Part shown: in pieces, positions 37,960 through 46,328 of the stretch
Layout: each line of letters starts with the position of its first letter
Numbering within the stretch: the stretch's first letter is position 1
Source of the DNA: Nostocales cyanobacterium HT-58-2
GTDB lineage: Bacteria > Cyanobacteriota > Cyanobacteriia > Cyanobacteriales > Nostocaceae
Reading direction: 5' to 3'
NCBI GenBank assembly: GCA_002163975.1
Contig: CP019636.1
Location: 807,001-871,000 of the forward strand
DNA length: 64,000 nt
The notes under the pieces: generated by a model
Told to the model about the DNA's origin: nothing
What the model saw: the letters and a program-made list of their open reading frames with translations, nothing else
Databases searched by the model: none
Made by a program: the position numbers and the translations under genes

Positions 37960-39519
37960 TTAGGCTGTGGTAATTAATTTCAAGAGTTCATTAGCTGCAA
38001 AAACATCTCGATAGAACGTGAGTTGCTCAGTCTTTAGGTAGCATCCGCCTCTATGTCCACGTCGCACCCAAGTGACATTTCCTTTAGCAAGTGTTTCGTT
38101 GGTTTCATCATCCACACACTTCCATTCAAAGTAGGTCACTTCACCATGAAACATGACAATTGGCCAGCACATAGTGACACCTGGTTGTGCAATTAATGCC
38201 CACCAATGTTGCTCGCGCTCTTTCTGTTGTTCCAAGCCTTGATAAGGACCATCCTGACACAAATAAACTAAATCATCGCGATATTCACCAGTTAATATAT
38301 CTCCGCGTCCTTGTCGCAATGCCTCACAATGAGTGGGCCACCATTCCTTATTTTCTTGTTCAATTTGTTGGAGAGTGTAATAAGAATTAATTTCTGGTAA
38401 TGTCTTCTCTTTCATGGCAACAAATCGCTCAGCATCCTCTATGAGTTTTTTCGCTACATAGGGAGTGACAAGTCCTGGTCGAGAGTAATCTGCTGCTAAA
38501 TCTTTGTAGTAGTTTGTGCGTTTGTGAGTTAACGTGCTTGTCGTTTTTTGCGCTCCATTTCCTAAACCATTTGAGGAACCATTAGAGTGGGTTTTGATAA
38601 GTTTTTGTTCGAGCATAAGACAAGTTACATCCTCTTTTAGTTGATTGGTAGCACCGATATTTGCGATAAGTTCTGCAACTGTGGAACTGCGTTGACCTGC
38701 CAGAGTCATTTTGCCGTCGTAGACAAAGGTATAAACTGTACGCTCTGGAAAAGGTAAAAGTCGTTTAATGTATTTAGTTTGGTTTTGGGTAGCAACTACA
38801 TATTCTTTGGAAGAAAAGAAAGTTTCCATCTCTAAAGGATTGGCAAACGCAATCTCAAACGCTGCATCGTATTGCTTTTCTAGAGGTTCATAATGTGATA
38901 CGCCAGCCGCGTCTGGGCGAGAGTTATCGACTTCCTCAAACAAATGTAGTCGCAACTTAAGGACAGAATCACTTTGCACAACAGCTGGCGCAAAAGTGTC
39001 TGTCATATATCTGCGAAAATCTGCCACACTCACAGCATCAGATTTCTTCACCATGACATGGAACTTTAGGATACCTAATGTGCCATTGGGATCGCCTGAG
39101 GGAATGCCATCCACATAGGTTTTAGAATTACCTGGGTTAGTGGTATAGCCGATCGCTTTGCTAAAGATATTGTGCTCGTCATCCATGAGAATGGCAGCAG
39201 ATGTAAACCATGTTTGGCGATCGGCTTCGCTTTCAAAGGTTAACTCAGCAATACCATCAAACTGGTCTTCATTGGGGCAAACATACTCAATACCCCTAAT
39301 ATTTGGCCACAAGCCACCTTCATTGTCAGATAAGTGAAACTGCCAATATTGGTACTGACCTGGTAAACGAGCGCAAACTGGACCGTGAACATCTCTCCAG
39401 TAGTCATCAAATAATGCGCGAGTAATGCCTTTTCGTTTCCACAAAAGTACATAAAAAGCGACTTTGCCTTGTTGATCTCGTGTGGAATAATCAGTCTTTC
39501 TCGTCGTTGCTAATATCAT
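37960..39519 (-). CDS. EthD-EthD-NTF2-like protein, paralogue of the large fusion
   Basis: Protein of 519 residues. Residues 1-310 hold two EthD-like domains nearly word-for-word like those of the downstream fusion (YVLLWKRKGITRALFDDYWR, FHVMVKKSDAVSVADFRRY). A linker is followed by a C-terminal domain (about 350-519) with an NTF2-like look (EWWPTHCEALRQGRGDILTG, VTYFEWKCVDDETNETL). It is separated from the fusion by one base and preceded by a free-standing CMD gene, so the operon holds a split and a fused version of the same architecture, pointing to duplication. Confidence 0.82.
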   Translation of the reverse strand: MILATTRKTDYSTRDQQGKVAFYVLLWKRKGITRALFDDYWRDVHGPVCARLPGQYQYWQFHLSDNEGGLWPNIRGIEYVCPNEDQFDGIAELTFESEADRQTWFTSAAILMDDEHNIFSKAIGYTTNPGNSKTYVDGIPSGDPNGTLGILKFHVMVKKSDAVSVADFRRYMTDTFAPAVVQSDSVLKLRLHLFEEVDNSRPDAAGVSHYEPLEKQYDAAFEIAFANPLEMETFFSSKEYVVATQNQTKYIKRLLPFPERTVYTFVYDGKMTLAGQRSSTVAELIANIGATNQLKEDVTCLMLEQKLIKTHSNGSSNGLGNGAQKTTSTLTHKRTNYYKDLAADYSRPGLVTPYVAKKLIEDAERFVAMKEKTLPEINSYYTLQQIEQENKEWWPTHCEALRQGRGDILTGEYRDDLVYLCQDGPYQGLEQQKEREQHWWALIAQPGVTMCWPIVMFHGEVTYFEWKCVDDETNETLAKGNVTWVRRGHRGGCYLKTEQLTFYRDVFAANELLKLITTA

Positions 39520-39562
39520 TGCTGCGCTCCTTCATGATTATTTATTCACTAATGCAGAATCT

Positions 39563-39913
39563 TTAGATTTGGGAACGAAGAATTTCATCCAAGGCAACAA
39601 AATAACTAGCAGCCTTATTGAAGCCTGTGTAAACGCACAGAAATAAAAGAAGTTCTTCAAGTTCTGCACGAGTTGCTCCTTGTTTAAGAGCCATATTCAC
39701 ATGGGCTGTAAAAGGGCTACCAGGACCTAACTGATTCTGATTTGCAACATCAATAGCAATAGTGATAAAAGCTTTTGTTTTCTGGTCAAGAAATGGTAGA
39801 CCCCATGCTTCACCAGCAACACGGGTACAAAAATCACCAAACTTATCGTTGACAATTTTTAAACCCTCTTGAATATCTCTATCATCCAAAACAGCATTTC
39901 TATATTCCACCAT
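39563..39913 (-). CDS. Carboxymuconolactone decarboxylase-like protein
   Basis: CMD-family protein of 116 residues from ATG 39913, which has AAGGAA just upstream (the frame runs open to 39997). Motifs GEAWGLPFLDQKTKAFITIAIDVANQ and HVNMALKQGATRAELEELLLFLCVYTGFNKAASYF match the gamma-CMD type. It closely resembles the first 100 residues of the 1095-residue fusion. It is the first gene of the island's minus-strand run. Confidence 0.9.
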   Translation of the reverse strand: MVEYRNAVLDDRDIQEGLKIVNDKFGDFCTRVAGEAWGLPFLDQKTKAFITIAIDVANQNQLGPGSPFTAHVNMALKQGATRAELEELLLFLCVYTGFNKAASYFVALDEILRSQI

Positions 39914-40319
39914 CTTTTTCCTTAGGTGAAGGTAATAACGACAAAGGTAATAACGACACATTTGTAAAGGGCAATGCCCGTTCTCTTGCCAACTCAATGA
40001 GATTCACCCTTGAGGTGAGCTTGATACAAAACTTTTTGTAGATAGTTATTGTAAACCTTGTTTGAAAATGACACTGCTCTTCATTACGGTAAGTAATGAG
40101 ATAGAATTTCATTAAAACTCTAATTTTCTCTTAAATAAGATTAAGCTCATTTTTTCGCCAAAGAACTAAGTACTTTTTAGATTGGGTGTTGAGGGTTTTG
40201 TTTAACCTCGAGTCTAATTTAAATTAACCACTCACTTCAGGAAAGATGAAAAAGTCAGAAAAGGTAAGGAGTTTTCTCTGAATATTTTTATTGATTTTAG
40301 ACAAACACATACAGCAGAA

Positions 40320-40640
40320 TTCAGGAGTCAGAAGCCAGGAGGAGCGCTAGCCATGCAGGAGGGGAGCCTGTCCTACAGGAGAGTTTCCCGCTCTCACGGG
40401 AACTGGCGTCCGGCTCTGCTAACTTGTTTGCACAGCGTCTCTCTCTGTAAGGAGAAACAAGTGGCGTTTTCCCAACCTAGGCAACTGCGTTCCTAGCAGG
40501 GGTTCTCGTTTGCAAAGCGTCCCGCAGGAAAGAGTACCCGAAGGGGGTTTCCCCGGTTGTTCAAAGTAGCGTCTCCCATAGAGGAAAGAACTGGCGTTCA
40601 GAAGTAAAAGTTGTTCGATATCTGGCTCTTGACTTGAAAA
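40320..40640. repeat. GC-rich palindromic repeat block
   Basis: An island of short GC-rich hairpins in AT-rich surroundings, for example TTCCCG-CTCTCA-CGGGAA near 40386. GCGTCTC and GGCGTT-type words recur. Such blocks are common intergenic repeats in Nostocales. A frame across it on the minus strand is an artefact of composition. Confidence 0.6.
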
Positions 40641-41536
40641 GGTGTACCTTAATAAAAATGAAAACCACAATATCACTAAACGCCTAAAAAGGGTACATCA
40701 GGGTTTTTCATAATGTATTAATAGCAAAGCTCTAAAATTTTGTTGCATAAAAAGAGCCTGAAAGCCTTGATCTAGAAGGCAAATACATCAATAGTAAGAA
40801 AAGTGCTTCAAAGTCAATCACGATAAGGGTTAGTCCTAAATCCATAGAAAACCCTTCTGGATTCCACACTTAAGATGCTATAGAGCCTAGTTTTTTACAA
40901 AGTCCTAGTAAAGGTGTGTCAGTAAATATAAAAAAATAAAGTCTAATATATAAACTTTGTTAGGTGATATGGCCGTAATGAAATTTAAACGTTGTTGTAG
41001 TTGTATTTTCTTTTGGAATTTGGTTTCCACCCCATCTTCAAGATTTCCAAAGGATAGTTGCTTCAATTAGTACAGCATTTATTATCAATGATATTTGGAT
41101 TCGGGTTTTTCTGCAAAACTAAGCTAGTCAGTGTAAAATAAGTCAGAATCATAAACAGACAAGGCAATTTGACAGATCCTCGCTGTAATAATAGTACAAG
41201 GGAGAAATGACTACATATGCTTATTAACAGTACACATATTTATTGAGAACTGTAAGAATTGAAAGACTCGCTTAGCTGTTGAATCAAGGGAGTTACGTTG
41301 TACAGTTACTTAACTATTTGTTAATGAAAGCAAAACAGAATAAGTATGGTCTAGTAGGTTAGCCCCTAGCTGCTAAGAATCTCACACCCTCACAAAGGTG
41401 GCACTGACAGTGTGTCAAATCTGTATATCTGATCTTAACATAGCCAAGTCTGACCTAGTTTAACCGCCCTCGTTTAACCGCAATGTTGTTTCACTTCTTA
41501 TTGTTAAATTTCAGTGAATAACTCAAAAAAATATCC
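40641..41536. other. AT-rich intergenic DNA before the first AAA_35 gene
   Basis: About 900 bases with no supported gene, RNA or repeat. Together with 39914-40319, which holds TGAAAAAGTCAG at 40247-40258, it separates the minus-strand metabolic island from the plus-strand AAA_35 gene. Confidence 0.4.
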
Positions 41537-41590
41537 AAAAGTCAGATAAAGTCATACTTAATAATAAAAAGTCAGATAAAGTCATACTTA
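41537..41590. repeat. Direct repeat of AGTCAGATAAAGTCATACTT
   Basis: Two identical 24-base copies (41537-41560 and 41567-41590), 30 bases apart, ending 27 bases before the AAA_35 start codon. Position and near-three-helical-turn spacing suit tandem operator sites in the promoter or 5' UTR. Confidence 0.5.
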
Positions 41591-41617
41591 TAAAATATTT
41601 TATCTCTATTTTTACAG

Positions 41618-43060
41618 ATGGATATTGAAGAAGCATTAGTTATTTTAGATACTTTTCTGGAGCATCGCTTAAATGATGTGCAGGAAATAGTATTTCGCAA
41701 ATCTTGGGAAGGGCAAACTTATCAAGAGATTGCAGAAAGTAGTGGTTATGACGCTAATTACATCAAGGATGTAGGCTCTAAGTTATGGAAGTTACTTTCG
41801 CAGGATTTTGAAGAAGAGGTAACAAAAAGTAATTTTAGGTCGGTTCTCAGACGCCGAGCGGACAGTTTTCCTAGAAAATTCCAGAACAGAGAGGATATTT
41901 TCAAGCAATACCAGCAATTAACCGGGGAAGGGGAACTTCGCATTTCCTCTCAAAGGAGGGTAAGATCAGAATTCTCTATGGGAATGAAGAATAAAGGAAC
42001 TCGGGAAGCTCTCATTCCCAATCCTGATTCTTTAGAAATTCCTAGTGGACCGGTGCCACTTCATTCGTTGTTTTACGTAGAGCGTTTTCCTATTGAAGAA
42101 CGCACATATACTGAAATCTGTAAACCAGGAAGCCTCATCCGGATCAGAGCACCTCGGCAAATGGGGAAAACCTCTCTCATGCACAGAATTCTGACTCATG
42201 CCAGACAGGGTAGAGGGGTACATACCGTACAGATCAGTTGGCAGCAGGCAGATAATCAAATTTTTTCTAGCTTGGATAAATTCTTAAGATGGTTTTGTGC
42301 TAATGTCAGTCGGCAGTTGAACTTAGAGCCAAGACTGGATGATTTCTGGGATGAGGATATTGGCAGCAAAGTGAGCTGTACATTGTACTTTCAGGGGTAT
42401 TTGCTGCAAAAAATTGATTCTCCAGTAGTCTTAGCTTTGGATGAAGTGAATCGCATTTTTGAGTATCCAGAAATCTGTAGTGACTTTTTACCGCTACTTC
42501 GCTCCTGGTATGAAGACGCTTCTGAACTCGAAATCTGGCAAAAACTCCGACTTGTGGTTGTTCATGCTACTGAAGCTTATATCCCGTTAGATATTAATCA
42601 ATCTCCTTTCAACGTAGGGCTATCAATTCAGTTACCGGAATTTAGTTTAGAGCAAGTGCAGGATTTGGCGATACGTCATGGCTTGGATTGGGCAAAAGGC
42701 GAAGTGGGGGCGAAAAAACTCGCTCCTCTCATTGCTATGATTGGTGGTCATCCATATCTAGTACGTCTCGCACTCTATCAATTAGCACGTGGAGAGATCA
42801 GCCTAGAACAGCTTTTGCAAGATGCTCCCACCATTGCTGGCATTTATGGCAATTACCTACGGCATCACTTAGCAAATCTTCAAAAGCATTTTGAACTAGC
42901 GGAAGCACTCAAACGGGTAGTCACAAATCAGATAAGTGTGCAGTTAGAAGCAATTACTGCTTATAAATTAGAAAGCATGGGTTTAGTCAAGCTTGAGGGA
43001 AATCAGGCAATACCGAGTTGTGAATTATATCGGCTCTATTTCCGCGAGCAATTGAGCTAA
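41618..43060 (+). CDS. HTH-AAA_35 ATPase (VMAP-like N-terminus)
   Basis: Protein of 480 residues. The N-terminus (1-75, DIEEALVILDTFLEHRLNDVQEIVF... YQEIAESSGYDANYIKDVGSKLW) is an HTH-like domain seen on cyanobacterial vWA-MoxR-associated and AAA_35 signalling proteins. A polar linker is followed by an AAA_35 (AAA-like) domain from about 150 with P-loop [26 protein letters not shown] (Walker B) and [12 protein letters not shown]. It is a paralogue of the gene at 60116, sharing a 132-base identical tract. Such ATPases are considered STAND-like switches in signalling or conflict systems. It is solitary here, without the WD40 partner of the other copy. Confidence 0.85.
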   Translation: MDIEEALVILDTFLEHRLNDVQEIVFRKSWEGQTYQEIAESSGYDANYIKDVGSKLWKLLSQDFEEEVTKSNFRSVLRRRADSFPRKFQNREDIFKQYQQLTGEGELRISSQRRVRSEFSMGMKNKGTREALIPNPDSLEIPSGPVPLHSLFYVERFPIEERTYTEICKPGSLIRIRAPRQMGKTSLMHRILTHARQGRGVHTVQISWQQADNQIFSSLDKFLRWFCANVSRQLNLEPRLDDFWDEDIGSKVSCTLYFQGYLLQKIDSPVVLALDEVNRIFEYPEICSDFLPLLRSWYEDASELEIWQKLRLVVVHATEAYIPLDINQSPFNVGLSIQLPEFSLEQVQDLAIRHGLDWAKGEVGAKKLAPLIAMIGGHPYLVRLALYQLARGEISLEQLLQDAPTIAGIYGNYLRHHLANLQKHFELAEALKRVVTNQISVQLEAITAYKLESMGLVKLEGNQAIPSCELYRLYFREQLS

Positions 43061-43439
43061 TCTTTTCAGGGAAATTTTGAAATTACCGAGAAAATTTAGC
43101 TCATAGTCATACCTATACTTAACGAGATTAAGTACAGCATTTCATTAATTCGTAACGTTTTTAAACGCAGAGAGAAGTTTGAGCGCCGGCTTCCGGCGTA
43201 AGCGCAGGCTCCGCCAACGCGCAGCGTCTCCGGAGGAGACTCAAAGCTATGCCCTACGGGCACGCTGCGCGAACGGTGGAAGCGCTGAGGTAAACGCAAA
43301 GGTGAGGCAGTGCGTTGCACAGAGAAGTTGCGAGGAGGGTTTCCCTCCGGGCAAACTTCGGAGGGGTTCCCCCCGTTGTAGCAACTACCGTCGCAGAGTG
43401 TTCGTTCTAGTTTTCGCGCTAGACTTATGCAATTGTGTA
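43061..43439. repeat. GC-rich hairpin repeat block between AAA_35 and the NHLM exporter
   Basis: From about 43170 to 43410 the DNA is a chain of short perfect hairpins: CGCCGG-CTT-CCGGCG (43184-43198), GTCTCC-GGA-GGAGAC (43226-43240) and GCCC-TAC-GGGC, plus GGAGGGTTTCCCTCC-like units. It is similar in style to 40320-40640. It lies between converging genes; it may also act as a bidirectional terminator. Confidence 0.6.
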
Positions 43440-46328
43440 CTAAGCAATTTGTCGAGCCATGAGTTGAGCAAACAATCCTTTCTGATGAGTTAACTGCTCA
43501 AACCGACCTTGTTCCACAACCCGACCTGCCTGAAGTACATAGATTTGGTCTGCATTCCGAATTGTGCTGAGTCGATGGGCAATCACCACCCGCGTGACTT
43601 GTAACCTATCTAAACTTTCGCTGACAATAGCCTGGGTTTTATTATCTAAAGCGCTCGTTGCTTCATCAAAAAGTAGAATTCTGGGTTTTAAGGCAAGGGC
43701 GCGAGCAATTAACAACCTTTGCCGTTGACCTCCAGAGAGATTTGTGCCTCCTTCACTGACAACGGTGTGCATTCCCATAGGTAAAGCAGCGATATCATCA
43801 GCGAATCCAGCACTACGAGCTGCTTCCCAAGCCTCGTCTAAAGAGATGAGAGCGCCACCTGAAATGTTTTCAAAGATTGAGGCTGACATGACTTGGCTAT
43901 TTTGCAGTACAACACCTAACTGCCGACGTACTGCTTGAATATCAAGCCCCGATAGATCTTGACCATCATAGTAGATGGCTCCCGATGCTGGCGTTTCAAA
44001 CCCCAACAGCAATCGAAAAATTGTAGATTTTCCACTGCCAGATGGTCCAACCAGCGCGATGAACTCGCCTGGTTCGGCGGATAAACTCATATTATCGAGT
44101 GTAATCGGTCCATCTTCACCATAACGAAAAGTAACATGGTCTATAGTTAATTTGCCTGTTAATCGACTTGGATCTGCCTTAGTGGCATCCACTTCAGGCT
44201 TAGCTTCTAAAATCGGTTTCGCCTGCTCCCAAAGAGCGATGATTTCTAAAATGCTAACTGCTGAATTACTCAGAGAGGTTGCCCCAGAGACAAAGTTACC
44301 AAAAGCAGTGTTGAACGCCAAAAATGTACCAATTGATAATCCCGGTGTTTTCTGCAACCAAGTTACAGTAACACCGAAGAGCACAACTGAACTTAATAGT
44401 GGTAGCAACTCGTTAAACACTGCTAAGCTGTTCTCAATTTGCTCAGTACTCAAAACTAGTTTTTGCTGCTGGCTATAGTATTTGCTCCAATAAGCAAAGG
44501 CACGAACTTCGGCAGCTGCTACCCGCAGTTTCGTAATGCCTGATATCAGCTGCACAGTTAACCCCCGGATTTTCCCCTTGAGTTTCTCTAAGGGACGCAC
44601 CTTTTGTAGGTTGATGATGCCAGAGAAAGTGGTGAAGGTAGTCGTTAGCAGCACCACACTCAAGGCAACTAGCGCTAGAGGTCGGCTGTAGTAGAACAGT
44701 AATCCTAAATTTAGTAATGAAAATAAACTACTTAGTAAAGTTGTCAGCGTAGTACCACTGAGAATGTGCCTAATTTTACTAATGGCAGAGACTCGTGCTT
44801 CTAAATCGCCAGTTGAGTAAGTGCGAAAGAACGGTATACTTAAGCTTAAAAGACGATCCCAAATAGCTGCTTGGGTGGAAGATTCTGCCAAACTTTGTAC
44901 TCGCAGCAAGGCTATTCCCTGAGCAAGGCGAAATATTCCCACACCAAAAGCCGCAGCGAATAGACCCAACCCTACTTGTAGCAGTAGCCCCTGGTTAGTA
45001 TCAGGGATAGCATTATCAATAATGATGGCGGTTGCCTGAGGAACAAGCATACCCAACACAGTAGCTACAATACCAGTTAGGCCAACAACGAGTAGATCGG
45101 GAGTTTGCCCCTTTAAGCCGAATTTAAGCATATCTAAGGCTTTGTATGCGGTTTGAGGCAGTGAGCGATAAAATGTGTATGCCTCTAAGGAAAGTTGGTT
45201 CTTGATATCTGCATTAACTGGAGTACGAGTCATTTCTACTGGATTGAAAAGCTCGTAGCGGGTGGGAGAAATTGGCAGTAAAGCTATGGGACGCTTATCT
45301 TGCACTGTATATGCCAACAGAGGACCGCAGTCTTGTTTCCACCAGTTATCTGTCAGCAAAACTCGGCGTATGCGCAGTTTGGAAGCACGGGCGATCGCTT
45401 CGAGTGGCTCTTTCACTCGTTCCAAATTTTCAGAACGAGTAGGAGGGCGAATTTCTACTCCTAATGCCCGTCCTACTGCACCAGCCGCAATCAACAACGG
45501 AGTCCCTTGACGAGCAAAATCTCGTTTTCCAGGTTGCAAAACTGCACTGAGTTCCCCGATTGCTTCTTCTGCTATTTGCTCATTCAACTGTTGTCGTTGC
45601 TGAAAGCGCAGTAGTTCTTCTTGGAGCGATTGCTGCTGTTGTATATCAATACAGCGTAGACTGTAAACCTGGAGTTGCACTAAACTTTCTAGCAGGTGGT
45701 CACTTTGAATCTGTGGTGTGCTGGTGACTGTTAGTTCAACAGTTCCCTCTGCTTCCAAACAAATTCCCCCACCCAAAGGTAGCAATCCAGAAGTAGGATT
45801 CACTGTCAATTCCTGTAATCCCATCCATTTGGCACTACCTTGCTGAATCTGCAACCAACAAACAGTATTCGGTGCATAACAGGACTTTCCACGAGCCAAA
45901 GTCAGAGAGTGAGTTGCTGAATGGATAGAATAACTGCTGATTGGCGCTCTAAAGTGAGTGCTAATCGCCGTACCTAATTGACAAATCCAATTTTCAACCT
46001 GAGCAATTGTTTGAGAATCGGCGTTAGCAATCCCTTGACTAAACTGTTCTTTAGGTAGTGGCAGCAACTCAGTATCTTCTGTAGGTACTACCAAGATTCC
46101 CTGTCCATCAACAGTGTGGAGAGAATTTAATATTGCTTCTTGTGGCTTGACGCTAAACAGGTAATATCGAGCACCTTCTATCACACCGTTCTTTACTGGG
46201 ACTGCAAACAGAGAGACAATGCCAGACTCAACAATCCAAAATGTCTCAGGATCATCGAGTAGCATTAATTCATTGTTCTTGAGCCGATGCAGCAGTTCTG
46301 GCTCTGTCTTGGTTTGAATGGGTTGCAT
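43440..46328 (-). CDS. NHLM bacteriocin-system ABC transporter (no peptidase)
   Basis: Exporter half-transporter of 962 residues, last gene of the minus arm. The N-terminal 400 residues include a cyclic-nucleotide-binding-like fold and a region typical of the NHLM ABC ATP-binding protein (TIGR03797 type). Then come six membrane segments (about 405-690) and an ATPase domain with VGPSGSGKST, LSGGQRQRLLIARAL and LLFDEATSALD. It probably pairs with the C39-type exporter encoded just before it; the genes overlap by one base as TAATG, with GGTGAGG as ribosome-binding site. It secretes processed Nif11-type peptides. Confidence 0.92.
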   Translation of the reverse strand: MQPIQTKTEPELLHRLKNNELMLLDDPETFWIVESGIVSLFAVPVKNGVIEGARYYLFSVKPQEAILNSLHTVDGQGILVVPTEDTELLPLPKEQFSQGIANADSQTIAQVENWICQLGTAISTHFRAPISSYSIHSATHSLTLARGKSCYAPNTVCWLQIQQGSAKWMGLQELTVNPTSGLLPLGGGICLEAEGTVELTVTSTPQIQSDHLLESLVQLQVYSLRCIDIQQQQSLQEELLRFQQRQQLNEQIAEEAIGELSAVLQPGKRDFARQGTPLLIAAGAVGRALGVEIRPPTRSENLERVKEPLEAIARASKLRIRRVLLTDNWWKQDCGPLLAYTVQDKRPIALLPISPTRYELFNPVEMTRTPVNADIKNQLSLEAYTFYRSLPQTAYKALDMLKFGLKGQTPDLLVVGLTGIVATVLGMLVPQATAIIIDNAIPDTNQGLLLQVGLGLFAAAFGVGIFRLAQGIALLRVQSLAESSTQAAIWDRLLSLSIPFFRTYSTGDLEARVSAISKIRHILSGTTLTTLLSSLFSLLNLGLLFYYSRPLALVALSVVLLTTTFTTFSGIINLQKVRPLEKLKGKIRGLTVQLISGITKLRVAAAEVRAFAYWSKYYSQQQKLVLSTEQIENSLAVFNELLPLLSSVVLFGVTVTWLQKTPGLSIGTFLAFNTAFGNFVSGATSLSNSAVSILEIIALWEQAKPILEAKPEVDATKADPSRLTGKLTIDHVTFRYGEDGPITLDNMSLSAEPGEFIALVGPSGSGKSTIFRLLLGFETPASGAIYYDGQDLSGLDIQAVRRQLGVVLQNSQVMSASIFENISGGALISLDEAWEAARSAGFADDIAALPMGMHTVVSEGGTNLSGGQRQRLLIARALALKPRILLFDEATSALDNKTQAIVSESLDRLQVTRVVIAHRLSTIRNADQIYVLQAGRVVEQGRFEQLTHQKGLFAQLMARQIA

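Noticed and set aside
40419..40676. 85-codon minus-strand frame
   Set aside because: Lies inside a GC-rich hairpin repeat block; composition explains the open frame.
43096..43493. Overlapping open frames on both strands after the first AAA_35 gene
   Set aside because: Fall in palindromic repeat DNA and overlap the end of the NHLM exporter gene; no protein-like features.
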